Shown: positions 18,947 to 28,986 of the stretch, piece by piece
Layout of the letters: every line of letters starts with the position of its first letter
How positions within the stretch are numbered: the stretch's first letter is position 1
Source: Dyella sp. ASV24
GTDB taxonomy: Bacteria > Pseudomonadota > Gammaproteobacteria > Xanthomonadales > Rhodanobacteraceae
Direction: 5' to 3'
Length of the DNA: 64,000 nt
NCBI RefSeq assembly: GCF_016428905.1
Contig: NZ_JAELTQ010000008.1
Location: 1 to 64,000, forward strand
Program-made: the position numbers and the translations under genes
Notes under the pieces: model-generated
The model's input: the letters and a program-made list of their open reading frames with translations, nothing else
Told to the model about the DNA's origin: nothing
The model's database searches: none

Positions 18947-21223
18947 ATGCGGCCATTACGCCATGTTCGGTTGGGTTTACTGCTACTGGGCTGTTGCATG
19001 ACGCTCGGGGCGTATGCACTGGCGCCTGATAGCCCGGTCCAGCCTGCATCCGCGGCATCGACAGCTGCGCCGCAGGCGTTGGATGCCACAGCGACACATA
19101 CGGCACCAGCCGGTGTGCCGCGCGACCTGACGCTGAAGCAGATGGGCGGCTACGGCGCCATCAAGCTGCGCGGCCAGGATCCCAACGGCACCTTGAACGT
19201 GGCCGTGCGCAACGACGAAGTGGTGACAGCTGCGAAGCTGCACCTGGTCTATACCTATTCGCCGTCACTGATCTATTCGCTGTCGCACCTGAAAGTCTTC
19301 CTCAACGGTGAGGTGGTCGCCACGTTGCCGATGGACAAGGAGACGGCGGGGCAAACCGTCTCGCGCGATGTCGATCTCGATCCACGCCTGTTTACCGATT
19401 TCAATCGCATCGGCGTACAGATGATCGCGCACTACACGCTCGATCACTGCGAGGATCCGTATCACTCGTCCTTGTGGACCGACATCAGCCCCGACACATC
19501 GCTGACTCTGACCACATCGCAGATCGGCCTGCCCAACAGTCTCGCGTTGCTGCCGGCACCGTTTTTCGATCGCCGTGATAACCGGACGCTGGTGGTGCCG
19601 TTCGTGTTGCCCGCGCATGCCGATGTGCCGACGCTGCGCGCGGCCGGTGTGGTGTCGTCCTGGTTCGGTGCGTTGGCCGGCTGGCGCGGCGCGCGCTTCC
19701 CGGTGGCGCAAACGCCGCCTGCCGATACGCATGCCATTGCGTTCGCACTGCCCAATGCCATGCCCGAGGGCGTGAAGCTTGACGAGATCAAGGGCCCCAC
19801 GGTGATCGTGATGGCCAACCCGGCCAGCCCACCCGAATCGGGCCGCAAGCTGCTGGTGCTGGCAGGCCGCGACACGAAAGAGCTGCAGGAGGCTGCCAAC
19901 GCGCTGGTGCTTGGCCAAGTCGGCATGTCGGGCGATCAGGCCATCGTGAAGTCAGTGGACCTTGGCCCGGAGCGCCGCCCTTACGATGCCCCCAACTGGG
20001 CGCCGGTGGATCGGCAGGTCACCTTCAAAGAACTGGTCACTGATCCCTCGCAATTGGAAGCCACCGGGTTCAACCCACCGCCGATTCGCGTGGACATGCG
20101 CCTGCCACCGGACCTGTTCGCGTGGGCGCGCCACAGCGTGCCGCTGAACGTGCGCTACCGGTATACCGCGCCCTCCAGTTACAACGATTCGGTGCTCAAC
20201 ATCGGCGTCAACGATCAACTGTTGCGCTCCGTGCGATTGCGGCCGGCCGACCCGTCGGGTGTCGAGCGCCAGTTCAATGTCCCGCTGCTGTCGGGATCAG
20301 AGGCGCGCGGTTCGGAGGAAATCCGCGTGCCGTCGTTGCGCATCGGCGCATCCAACCAGTTCCAGTTTCAGTTCCATATGGATTCGCAGAAGACTGGCTT
20401 GTGCGTCTCCGCTGCTACTGACAGTGCACGCGCGGCAGTCGATCCGGATTCGAGCGTCGACTTCAGCCAGTTTGTGCACTACACGGCCATGCCGAACCTG
20501 ACGTTCTTCGCCACCAGCGGCTTCCCGTTCACACGCATGGCAGACCTTGCCGATACCGCTGTGGTCATACCGGATACGCCTGACCCACGCGAAGTGGAAA
20601 CCATGCTTGCCATGCTCGGTCAGATGGGGCGTTGGAGCGGCCTGCCGGCCCTGCGTGTTTCGCTGGTGCCTGCCAGCGCGGTGGATTCGATGAGCAATCG
20701 CGATCTACTCGTCATTGGCACCGGGACGGCCGGCGAGCTGATGGCGAAATGGGGCAAGGGTCTGCCCATGTTGATCGAGCGCAGCGAGAACGACCTCGCC
20801 TTGCGTGAGCCGAGTGATCGCGGGCAGGTCAGTGGCGCAGCGGGGCGTGCGGCCATGAGCGTCAACGGGCCAACCGCTGCGTTCGTGGCGTTCCAGTCAC
20901 CGTATACCAAGGGCAAGAGTGTGGTGGCGCTGGCAGCCAGCGGGTCGGATCGCCTCGGTGATTTGCTGGATGTACTCAGCGACGACGCCAAGGTGGGCGA
21001 GGTACGCGGCGACCTTACCGTGGTGCGGCAGAAAATCGTCGTGGGGCTTACCGTGGGCGATACCTACTACGTTGGCCATCTGCCATGGTACGCGTGGCTG
21101 TGGGTGCATATTTCCAGATACCCGGCACTGATGGCGCTTGCAGGCATCCTGGCGGGTCTGTTCGTGGCCTTGACGGTGTTCTGGGCGTTGAGTCGGCTCG
21201 CCGCGCATCGCCTCGAAAGGTGA
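18947..21223 (+). CDS. bcsB: Cellulose synthase periplasmic subunit BcsB
   Basis: BcsB sits in the periplasm, anchored by a C-terminal helix, and with BcsA forms the core that threads the glucan out of the membrane. This 758-aa copy has a signal peptide (residues 1-26), two alternating carbohydrate-binding-like and flavodoxin-like units, and a C-terminal amphipathic and membrane segment (LPWYAWLWVHISRYPALM, then a hydrophobic helix). It is the first gene of the operon here and ends 3 bp before bcsZ. In E. coli bcsB follows bcsA, so the order differs. Confidence 0.95.
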   Translation: MRPLRHVRLGLLLLGCCMTLGAYALAPDSPVQPASAASTAAPQALDATATHTAPAGVPRDLTLKQMGGYGAIKLRGQDPNGTLNVAVRNDEVVTAAKLHLVYTYSPSLIYSLSHLKVFLNGEVVATLPMDKETAGQTVSRDVDLDPRLFTDFNRIGVQMIAHYTLDHCEDPYHSSLWTDISPDTSLTLTTSQIGLPNSLALLPAPFFDRRDNRTLVVPFVLPAHADVPTLRAAGVVSSWFGALAGWRGARFPVAQTPPADTHAIAFALPNAMPEGVKLDEIKGPTVIVMANPASPPESGRKLLVLAGRDTKELQEAANALVLGQVGMSGDQAIVKSVDLGPERRPYDAPNWAPVDRQVTFKELVTDPSQLEATGFNPPPIRVDMRLPPDLFAWARHSVPLNVRYRYTAPSSYNDSVLNIGVNDQLLRSVRLRPADPSGVERQFNVPLLSGSEARGSEEIRVPSLRIGASNQFQFQFHMDSQKTGLCVSAATDSARAAVDPDSSVDFSQFVHYTAMPNLTFFATSGFPFTRMADLADTAVVIPDTPDPREVETMLAMLGQMGRWSGLPALRVSLVPASAVDSMSNRDLLVIGTGTAGELMAKWGKGLPMLIERSENDLALREPSDRGQVSGAAGRAAMSVNGPTAAFVAFQSPYTKGKSVVALAASGSDRLGDLLDVLSDDAKVGEVRGDLTVVRQKIVVGLTVGDTYYVGHLPWYAWLWVHISRYPALMALAGILAGLFVALTVFWALSRLAAHRLER

Positions 21224-21226
21224 GCC

Positions 21227-22405
21227 ATGCGACGCATCGGGATGTCACTGTTGCACGCGCTGCTGGTCGCTGCCGCGATGTTCGCATCCGGTAGCGTGCT
21301 GGCCACGTCGTGCGCGTGGCCCGACTGGGAGCACTTCAAGCAAAACACCGTGAGTGCGGATGGCCGCGTGATCGACGCGAGCACACCCGAGCAGGTCACG
21401 GTGTCCGAAGGGCAGGCGTATGCGCTGTTCTTTGCCTTGGTGGCCAGCGATCGTCCGACGTTCGACCGCTTGCTCAACTGGACACAGAACAACCTGGCGC
21501 AGGGTGACCTCACCAAGCACTTGCCTGCATGGCAGTGGGGACGCCACAACGCGAAGGAGGGCGACGCGTCGTCTGCGCCGACGTGGGGCGTCCTCGACAG
21601 CAACCCAGCGTCCGATGCGGATATCTGGATTGCCTACACGCTGCTTGAAGCCGGGCGCGTGTGGCATGAGCGCAGCTACACCGCGTTAGGCACGGTGCTG
21701 GCCCGCACCATCGTGGCGCAGGAAACCGCCGTGCTACCGGGACTCGGACGCACCGTGCTGCCGGGACCGGTGGGCTTTCACCCGAAGGACGACGTGTGGC
21801 GGCTCAACCCCAGCTATGTTCCTTTGCAGGTCATGCAGCACATGGCGGGCGCGTTGCCAGAGCAGCCGGAATGGAAGGCCATGCTCGACAGTTCGGCGAA
21901 GCTGGTCACCAACACCGCGCCACACGGCTTTTCACCGGATTGGGTGTTGTACCAAAGCGCCAAGGGCTTCGGCCCTGATACGGCGACCAAGGCCGAGAGC
22001 GCATACAACGCAATCCGCGTTTACTTGTGGGCGGGTATGCTCGCCACGGATGCACCGGGACGTCAGGCCGCGCTTGATGCGTTCAAGCCCTTGGCGGACT
22101 ACGTCGCTGCGCATGGCGCGCCGCCGGAGCGCGTCGACACGCAGACCGGCGCGGTCGTGGGAAACAACGACGGCAATGCCGGTTTCTCGGCGGCCGTAGC
22201 GCCGTATCTGGCCGCGCTAGGGCGTAACGACCTGGCCCAGGCGCAGGTGCAACGCACGCGATCCCTCGCTGCGCAATCCCCGCTGGGGTACTACAGCCAG
22301 GTGCTGGCGCTATTTGGCCTTGGCTATCTGGATGGTTTGTATCGCTTTGATGCGGATGGCGCCGTTGTTCCTGCCTGGATGTCGACGTGTCCCGCGGCGC
22401 ACTGA
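21227..22405 (+). CDS. bcsZ: Periplasmic endo-1,4-beta-glucanase (GH8)
   Basis: BcsZ trims cellulose in the periplasm and is needed for normal export. The 392-aa product has a signal peptide cleaved near ATS-C. It contains the GH8 acid/base Glu (E61 in TVSEGQAYALFF) and the NPASDADIWIAYTLLEA segment of the family. It overlaps bcsC by 19 bp, so the two are probably coupled. Length is close to the E. coli protein (368 aa). Confidence 0.95.
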   Translation: MRRIGMSLLHALLVAAAMFASGSVLATSCAWPDWEHFKQNTVSADGRVIDASTPEQVTVSEGQAYALFFALVASDRPTFDRLLNWTQNNLAQGDLTKHLPAWQWGRHNAKEGDASSAPTWGVLDSNPASDADIWIAYTLLEAGRVWHERSYTALGTVLARTIVAQETAVLPGLGRTVLPGPVGFHPKDDVWRLNPSYVPLQVMQHMAGALPEQPEWKAMLDSSAKLVTNTAPHGFSPDWVLYQSAKGFGPDTATKAESAYNAIRVYLWAGMLATDAPGRQAALDAFKPLADYVAAHGAPPERVDTQTGAVVGNNDGNAGFSAAVAPYLAALGRNDLAQAQVQRTRSLAAQSPLGYYSQVLALFGLGYLDGLYRFDADGAVVPAWMSTCPAAH

Positions 22406-25400
22406 GCGACATCTTCGCGCCCGCCATCGTGCTGCTGGTGGCGAGCAGCGTGGTACCTGTGGTGGTCATTGCGCAGGCGAGCAACGCCGCGCTCAGCCCG
22501 CAGATGAAGCAATTGCTGGATTCGGCGCGCGTATGGCAATCCAAGAACCGCCCGGACATGGCGCGCGGCATCGTGGAAAAAGCCCTGCTCATCGACCCTG
22601 CGCAGCCTGATGCGCTGGGTTTGATGGGGCAGATCGAGCTGACATCGAATCGATCCGCCGAAGCCGGCAAGATTCTTCAACAGTTGCAGAAGCTCTATCC
22701 CAACCATCCGGCGACGCTGCAGTTGGCCGACGAGTATCGCCTCGCCACGCGCGACAAGACGGCACTCGCCGAGGCGCGTTTGGATGCGCGTACCGGCAAG
22801 CCGGACGAAGCATGGCGCAAGATGCAGGCGCTTTTCCCGCGTGGAGAGCCCAGCGATGCCTACGCCAGCGATTACTATCGCGCGATGTCGTCCGCGGGTC
22901 AGCGCGATCGCGCGCTCAACGAACTGCGTGAGCGGGTGCGCCAGAACCCGGACGATCTGGGCCTTGCCCTGGTACTGGCCGACATGCTGACCGACCGCGG
23001 GAGCTCGCGCCTGGAAGGCCTGGACATCATCTACCGTGTCTACCAGCGGCCTGATGCCAACCGACCGCAAGCGCTGGAACTGTGGCGACGCGCGCTCAAC
23101 AGCGCGGGCGCCGACGATCCTGCGTATTACGTGTGGTATCAGCGCTACCTCAAGGAAGTACCCGACGACGCCAGCGCCAAGTCGGCACTCGCTGCGTTGG
23201 CGAAGAAAGGCGGCGCGACCTACGTGCCCCCGCCCCCAGGGACGGCGACCGCCAGCGCGGCATCCTCCACCCGTTCGTCGTCCGGGCCATCGCCCACGGC
23301 GCGTCAAGGTGCAGCGCTCGGCGAGCAAGGCCTGGCGAAGTTGCGCGACGGCCGTCACGACGAAGCCTACGCGTTATTTGCACGCGCCCTGAAACTCGAT
23401 CCTGACAACGCAGGCAAATGGCGCAGCTTGATGGCCACGGCCAAGTTCTGGGGCACCTTGGCAAAGGCGCGTGCTGCCAATGATCAGGGCCATCCTGAGC
23501 AGGGCGAGGCGCTCGCCCGCGATGCACTGCGGCAGCAGCCGAACCAGGCCGATGCGAAGAAAGTGCTGGCGACGTCGCTGATGGCACAAAAGAAATGGCC
23601 GGAAGCCGAAGCCATCCTGCGGCCCATGGTGGAAGCGAAAGAACCGGACATCGATGCGCTGGCGCTGCTCGCCAAACTGATGATCGCCACGCATCGCACG
23701 GACGAGCTCACGCCACTCATCGCGCAGGCCGAGCGGCAATACAAAGGGTCCAGCGACGCGATGGTAAAACTTCGCGCGCAGTTGCTTTCTATCGAGGCCG
23801 ACCAGTTGATCGCGGAAGGCAAGAGCGGTGCGGCCGTGTTGCGGCTGGAAGACGCCGTGACCCTGACGCCGCAGGATGCGTGGCTGCGTTACACGCTGGC
23901 GCGCCAGTATCGCGACCTGGGCCTTCCCGCGCTGGGGCGCTCCGTGATGCAGGACGGCCTGCGCGACTCCACGTCGCCGGACATGCGCTACGCCAGCGCG
24001 CTCTACCTTAACTCGCTGGACGACATTGACACGGCCAGCAGTGTGTTGGCACAGGTACCGAACAACCAACGTACCGACGGCATGCGCGAACTTGCGGCCA
24101 ACCTCAAGGCTCAGCGTGATCTGCGCGAGGTGCGGCAACTGGAGGCGCAGGGGCGACAGCCAGAAGCACGGGCCTTGTTGGACCGCATCGCCCTGGACGT
24201 GCACGACGACCCGCAGATGCTGGCCAGCGTGGGGCGCGAATGGATCTCGCTGGGTGATCCGGACAAAGGCCTGAAGCTGGTGCGTGACTGGCTCGATGCA
24301 CATCCGAATGACCCGGCCATCGGCGTGCGCCTGCGCTACGGCGAACTGCTGGCTTCGGCCAATCGCGACGACCAACTGTCTGGCTGGATCGCCGATGCGC
24401 GCGCGCGTCCCGGTGTCACGGCGGAACAGCAGGCGCAGTTCGACGACCAGTTGTTGCGGTTGTCGTTGCGCACGGCGGGCCGCCAGATCGATGCCCACGA
24501 TCTGGCCGGTGCCGCACATACGCTGGATGCCGTACCCGCGGAGGGCAAGAAGGACAAGCGCTGGTTGCTGGCCCAGGCGGACCTGAGCGAGGCGCATCGC
24601 GACTATCAGGGCGCTGAGGCGTACGCACGCGACGTGCTGGTTGACCATCCGGGGGATCCCGATGCGCGGCTGACCATCGCGCGCATGGAAGAACGCATGG
24701 GGCATCGCAAGGCCGCGCAGGACATCATCGACCAGGTGCTGGCCGATACACCGCCGGACGACGTCGACACGCGCCTTGCCGTTGCCCGGCGTTACACGGC
24801 CATCGGGCGAAATACGCAGGCGCGCGACGTGGTGGATCCGTTGCGTCAGCAGTACCCGGATCGCTCCGACGTCACTATGCAAGCCGGTCGCGTAGCCCAA
24901 TCGCAAGGGCACTACAACGATGCTGCGCAGCTCTACCGCGCCGCGTTGGTACAGGAGCAGAGCGAGGGTGACACCCCGAGCCCGGTCGATGGCCTCACCT
25001 CGGCGCAGCGTGCGCTGCAGGGGTTGGACGATCGTCGGCAAGGGCAGGTGGCCACGGCCGTCATCCAATCCAATGAATCCGGCAGCAGCGGTATGTCGCG
25101 GTTGGATGCGACGGAAATCCCGCTCTATGTGCGCATTCCGGACGGCTATGCCGGTCACTACTTTTTCCACGCCGATACCGTGTTGCTCAACGCCGGTACC
25201 TTGCCCGCGAACCAGTTCGATCCGGCCTACGAGTTCGGCAAGATCGCAGCGCTCGGCAACGCCGGCTTGCGCCCGGTAGATCAGACAGACAAGGGTGTGG
25301 CGCTCGCGGCGGGTTACGAGTTCAACGGTGCAAACAATACGTGGCGTGCGGACATCGGCTCCTCACCGGTGGGTTTCACGGTAACCAACGTCCTTGGTGG

Positions 25401-26190
25401 CTTCACCTACAGGCACGATTTCTACAACTCGTCACTGTCCGTGGACGTGTCACGTCGCCCCATCACCAGCAGTCTCGTGTCCTATGCGGGCGCGCACGAT
25501 CCCGTGACCGGAGAAAGTTGGGGCGGGGTGGTGCGTAGCGGCGTTACCGTGCGTGGTGCGCAGGACGTGGGGATAACCACGCTGTTCGCCTCGGTGGGCT
25601 ACGGTGTGCTTACGGGCGAAAACACCGAGACCAACCACGAGTTCAAAGTACGTACGGGCATCGACTGGCCGGTCTACGTCGGTACCGATCAGCGGTTCTC
25701 CAGCGGCCTGGTGCTCAACTACTGGCACTACGCGAACAACCAGCATTTCTATACGTTCGGCAACGGCGGGTACTACAGCCCGGGCAAATACGTGTCGGTG
25801 TCCATTCCGCTGGACTGGTCGGGGCGTTACAAGCGCTGGGCATGGGAAGTGGAGGCCTCCGTGGGCAACTCGTGGACACGCGAAGACGAAGCGCCGTACT
25901 TCCCCACGCGCCCCGACCTGCAGGCGCAGGCGGTGGCCCGCATGGCGGCGGCGGACGTTGGTTCGCCGTACTTCGGTACCGGTAGCGGTGGCGGCTTCAG
26001 TTACACCGTGGCGGCGGCGCTGGAATACCGGTTAACCCCGCACTGGGTCATTGGCACGCGCTTCAAGCTCGACCGTTCACGCGATTACGCGCCCAACCTT
26101 GGCACGATCTACCTGCGCTACTTCTTCGACCAGCAGCGGCTGCCGGTGCCGTTCCCACCCAACCCGGTCAAACCGTACTCCGCGTACTGA
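22387..26190 (+). CDS. bcsC: Cellulose export outer-membrane protein BcsC
   Basis: The 1267-aa protein has a signal peptide, a long periplasmic TPR superhelix (about residues 35-830) and a C-terminal beta-barrel (about 900-1267) that forms the cellulose exit channel. A Ser/Pro/Thr-rich linker lies near residues 280-305. The GTG start at 22387 falls inside bcsZ. The C-terminal strand ends in DQQRLPVPFPPNPVKPYSAY, longer than the usual aromatic-ended barrel. It is somewhat longer than E. coli BcsC (1157 aa) because of extra TPR units. Confidence 0.95.
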   Translation: MSRGALSDIFAPAIVLLVASSVVPVVVIAQASNAALSPQMKQLLDSARVWQSKNRPDMARGIVEKALLIDPAQPDALGLMGQIELTSNRSAEAGKILQQLQKLYPNHPATLQLADEYRLATRDKTALAEARLDARTGKPDEAWRKMQALFPRGEPSDAYASDYYRAMSSAGQRDRALNELRERVRQNPDDLGLALVLADMLTDRGSSRLEGLDIIYRVYQRPDANRPQALELWRRALNSAGADDPAYYVWYQRYLKEVPDDASAKSALAALAKKGGATYVPPPPGTATASAASSTRSSSGPSPTARQGAALGEQGLAKLRDGRHDEAYALFARALKLDPDNAGKWRSLMATAKFWGTLAKARAANDQGHPEQGEALARDALRQQPNQADAKKVLATSLMAQKKWPEAEAILRPMVEAKEPDIDALALLAKLMIATHRTDELTPLIAQAERQYKGSSDAMVKLRAQLLSIEADQLIAEGKSGAAVLRLEDAVTLTPQDAWLRYTLARQYRDLGLPALGRSVMQDGLRDSTSPDMRYASALYLNSLDDIDTASSVLAQVPNNQRTDGMRELAANLKAQRDLREVRQLEAQGRQPEARALLDRIALDVHDDPQMLASVGREWISLGDPDKGLKLVRDWLDAHPNDPAIGVRLRYGELLASANRDDQLSGWIADARARPGVTAEQQAQFDDQLLRLSLRTAGRQIDAHDLAGAAHTLDAVPAEGKKDKRWLLAQADLSEAHRDYQGAEAYARDVLVDHPGDPDARLTIARMEERMGHRKAAQDIIDQVLADTPPDDVDTRLAVARRYTAIGRNTQARDVVDPLRQQYPDRSDVTMQAGRVAQSQGHYNDAAQLYRAALVQEQSEGDTPSPVDGLTSAQRALQGLDDRRQGQVATAVIQSNESGSSGMSRLDATEIPLYVRIPDGYAGHYFFHADTVLLNAGTLPANQFDPAYEFGKIAALGNAGLRPVDQTDKGVALAAGYEFNGANNTWRADIGSSPVGFTVTNVLGGFTYRHDFYNSSLSVDVSRRPITSSLVSYAGAHDPVTGESWGGVVRSGVTVRGAQDVGITTLFASVGYGVLTGENTETNHEFKVRTGIDWPVYVGTDQRFSSGLVLNYWHYANNQHFYTFGNGGYYSPGKYVSVSIPLDWSGRYKRWAWEVEASVGNSWTREDEAPYFPTRPDLQAQAVARMAAADVGSPYFGTGSGGGFSYTVAAALEYRLTPHWVIGTRFKLDRSRDYAPNLGTIYLRYFFDQQRLPVPFPPNPVKPYSAY

Positions 26191-26220
26191 ACCGGCGAAC
26201 TGAACCCTGGGACGAAAGCC

Positions 26221-27984
26221 GTGACGAATCTTCCTCCACAAGCTTCCGAGCCGACCGATCGCAGGACACCGCGGGCGCGCCTGCGACTGAACCAGTCGCT
26301 GGCCATCGAAGGGTTGCCGCCGTCGCTGTCGGCCTTGGCGACGGGCTGTGTGTACGCGGTCTATGCCAGTCGTTCGCCTGCTCGCGACGCCTTGTTCTGG
26401 AAAACCGCGGCGAATGCTTTGCTCACGCCGGTGACGGTGATCTCGACGCGTTCTGCCGACGATGTTGTGCAGGCTCTACGTCAGCACGGCACGGATCTTG
26501 ACCAGTCAGGCGCCGTGCACCCCAAGTCCAACGTCTGCTCATTGCATCTACCGCAGAACCGCGACGGTTGCGACGTATTGATGGAATCCTTGCAGTCGTT
26601 GTCCGCGCAGTGCGCCGCGCCGTCCAGTCCCTTCCTGATCGAAGGCGTGGCGGCGTGTTTTGCCTGGCATGATCGTGCCGCGCTGATTCGCCAAGGGGCC
26701 GCACTCGCCGGTTGGTGTGCGCAGACACGTCACACGGTATTGCTGGTCATGTTGCCCCCGCTGGTGGAAGAGAGCGGCGACTTCCGTCCGCTGACGGATT
26801 TCCAGATCCAGTTCGCTGGCGCGGCGCAATTGGTGCACGTACAAGGTGAATTCCGCTGGGAGGTGGCCTTCTGGCGCGACGACCGTGGCGCGCTGTCCGC
26901 GACCGAATCCATCCCGCTGCGCTTTTCCGGTAACGATCATCGGTTGGTGGCCGTGATGGATGCCCATCGCGACAGCGGTGAAGGCATCGGCATGCTGGCG
27001 CCCGACGAATCCGTGGTGATGGTGTCGCACGCTGCCGTGGCCCGGGAGCGCGTGGTGCCCAAGGGATGGCAGGTGTTGGCAGACAACGAGGCGTTGGTAT
27101 CCGCCGCCAGTCGTGCCGTCGCCGCCACGGTGATCCTGCATTACGGCATCGACGTAAGCCTGGCGACGCTGTCCAAACAAGTGAACTTCCTGCGCAGGCA
27201 GTGCGGCAAGGCGTTGAAGATCCTCATCCGCGAGGACAACGTCAGTATTCGTTACGAACTGCTGATGTTGACCCTGGGAGCCAACGCCATCATTCCGCGA
27301 AGCATGCCATTGGCGCAGGTGGAAATCGCGGTGGATAGCGTGCAGGGGCAACTGTTCTCGCGTCCCGTGCCAGACGATTACCGCGGGGCGCTGTCCGCGG
27401 CGATGCGCGACTCCACGACAGGGTATGTACCTGCGCATCGCTTTATCGAACTGGTGCGCGAGGCGGTGGAGCGCAGCCGCCCGATCCGCCTGCCGAACGT
27501 CTTGTTGCGTCTGCCGCTGGAGCACGACATGTCGGCCATCGATGCACTCAATGCCTGCCGCATCCGCCGCACGGGCGACCTGTGCACGGCGAGTGGCGAC
27601 AGTCTGTATGTGTTCTTCTTCGCGTGCCACGTGGACGAGGCAGGCAAGGCGATGGAGAAGGTGTTCGTGCGTCCGCTTTCCGACTTGTTCCGTGGCGAGC
27701 TTCGTTGCGGTGACCGCGAAACGATCCAGTCCGCGCTCAACGAACTGGAAGACGAAATCGCTGAGCTTCCGCCACCGGACTACACCGGTCTGGTCGAGCC
27801 GGCCACGCCCGTTCAAAGGGGCCTGGCGGAGTCCCAGCCGGAACAGCCTGCAACGGATGCGGCAAGCGAGGAGAGCAAGCCTGTGCTGCCCATGCTGGGC
27901 GCGGTGGACTCCGCCGCAAACGCGCCGGCCACGATGCGTCCACCGGCGCGTCCCGCATCGTTGCCCTTGAAGGCGCGGGGGTGA
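26221..27984 (+). CDS. bcsE: c-di-GMP-binding regulator BcsE
   Basis: BcsE binds c-di-GMP through a GIL domain and stimulates cellulose synthase. This 587-aa copy has an N-terminal REC-like and NTPase-like region and a C-terminal GIL domain. A candidate RxxD c-di-GMP site is R450-T-G-D453, in CRIRRTGDLC. The last 80 residues are a Pro/Ala-rich tail with no clear fold. It starts with GTG 31 bp after bcsC. In E. coli bcsE is divergent from bcsQABZC; here it is inside one operon. Confidence 0.9.
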   Translation: MTNLPPQASEPTDRRTPRARLRLNQSLAIEGLPPSLSALATGCVYAVYASRSPARDALFWKTAANALLTPVTVISTRSADDVVQALRQHGTDLDQSGAVHPKSNVCSLHLPQNRDGCDVLMESLQSLSAQCAAPSSPFLIEGVAACFAWHDRAALIRQGAALAGWCAQTRHTVLLVMLPPLVEESGDFRPLTDFQIQFAGAAQLVHVQGEFRWEVAFWRDDRGALSATESIPLRFSGNDHRLVAVMDAHRDSGEGIGMLAPDESVVMVSHAAVARERVVPKGWQVLADNEALVSAASRAVAATVILHYGIDVSLATLSKQVNFLRRQCGKALKILIREDNVSIRYELLMLTLGANAIIPRSMPLAQVEIAVDSVQGQLFSRPVPDDYRGALSAAMRDSTTGYVPAHRFIELVREAVERSRPIRLPNVLLRLPLEHDMSAIDALNACRIRRTGDLCTASGDSLYVFFFACHVDEAGKAMEKVFVRPLSDLFRGELRCGDRETIQSALNELEDEIAELPPPDYTGLVEPATPVQRGLAESQPEQPATDAASEESKPVLPMLGAVDSAANAPATMRPPARPASLPLKARG

Positions 27985-27991
27985 GGCCGCG

Positions 27992-28192
27992 ATGAGCATC
28001 TTCTTCGGCTACTTCATCTGGGGACTCATTCTTGCTGCGCCCCTGGGGTGGTTTTGGTGGCGGTTCCGCTTGGGCTACTGGCTGTCGCGCTCGCGCACCC
28101 TGTTTCGCCGCCACAAGATCCAGTTGCCGGCGCCATTGGAGCCACTCGTCATCCGCGGAAAACGCCAGGGTGCCGCGGGGGGGAAGGCATGA
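27992..28192 (+). CDS. bcsF: Small membrane protein BcsF-like
   Basis: The 66-aa protein has one N-terminal membrane helix (residues 4-24) followed by a basic tail (RSRTLFRRHK). Size, layout and place between bcsE and bcsQ match BcsF, which recruits BcsE to the membrane synthase in E. coli. Sequence similarity is weak, as is usual for proteins this small, so the call leans on context. It overlaps bcsQ by 4 bp. Confidence 0.75.
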   Translation: MSIFFGYFIWGLILAAPLGWFWWRFRLGYWLSRSRTLFRRHKIQLPAPLEPLVIRGKRQGAAGGKA

Positions 28193-28986
28193 AGACGATT
28201 GCCATCCTGTCTCCGGTCGGCGGTGCGGGACGCACAACGCTCACGGCGACGCTGGCCGGCCTGCTGATGGCGCGCAAGCATGCAGCGCTGGCGGTGGAAT
28301 GCGATCCGCGCAATGTGCTCACGTTCTATTGCGGTTTGCGCACGCCGGCGCGAAAGGGGCTGGTCACGCATATCGTGTCGCAGACGGACGACTGGAGCGA
28401 CGCTGCGCTGCAAACCGAAGACGGTGCGCTGTGGCTGCCATGGGGTGGCGCCCGAGGGGACGGCCGTGGGCCGGATGCCGAGTCTGCTGCGGCTATCGCC
28501 GCAGCCTTGCATGAGCAGCCGAACTGGCTACGCCATTTGCTCGCGCGCGTTGATCTGCCCGGGCACGGTGTAACGCTGATCGACACGCCGACCTGGCCAT
28601 CGGTATACACCACGCAGGCGGTGAGTGCCGCTGACCTGGTGCTGGTGGTCTTGCCGCCACAGCCATTGGCCTGCGCCACGCTGCCACGCTTGCGCAGTGA
28701 ACTGAAGGCGCTCGGCAAAGAAACCGTCTACGTGGCAAACGCGGCCTCGCCGGCGTCGCAGCTGCATACCGATATCCTGACGCTGCTGCGTGACTCGCTG
28801 GGCGATGAGCTTTCCGTCTATCGCGTGCACGCTGACGCAGGCATTCCCGAGTCGCTGGCGCGCAACGAGAGCTTTGTACACGCGACACCGCATTCGCAGG
28901 CGGCGCACGACATGCAGGGTCTTGCCTCCTGGCTGTCGAGTTGGATCCATCGCGCTTACCAGCCGGTCGCAGGGAACAGGGCATGA
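28189..28986 (+). CDS. bcsQ: MinD/ParA-like cellulose assembly factor BcsQ
   Basis: BcsQ is a SIMIBI-class protein that with BcsR supports assembly and polar placement of the secretion complex. The 265-aa protein starts MKTIAILSPVGGAGRTTLTATLAGLL. The P-loop reads GGAGRTT, so the usual invariant Lys is Arg; E. coli BcsQ also departs from consensus here. The ATG overlaps the bcsF stop and the stop overlaps the bcsA start, each by 4 bp. It is separated from bcsR by two genes. Confidence 0.9.
   Translation: MKTIAILSPVGGAGRTTLTATLAGLLMARKHAALAVECDPRNVLTFYCGLRTPARKGLVTHIVSQTDDWSDAALQTEDGALWLPWGGARGDGRGPDAESAAAIAAALHEQPNWLRHLLARVDLPGHGVTLIDTPTWPSVYTTQAVSAADLVLVVLPPQPLACATLPRLRSELKALGKETVYVANAASPASQLHTDILTLLRDSLGDELSVYRVHADAGIPESLARNESFVHATPHSQAAHDMQGLASWLSSWIHRAYQPVAGNRA

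Noticed and set aside
23374-25170. Open frame of 598 aa antisense to bcsC
   Set aside because: It is the complement of TPR-coding sequence and has no recognisable motif or ribosome-binding site.
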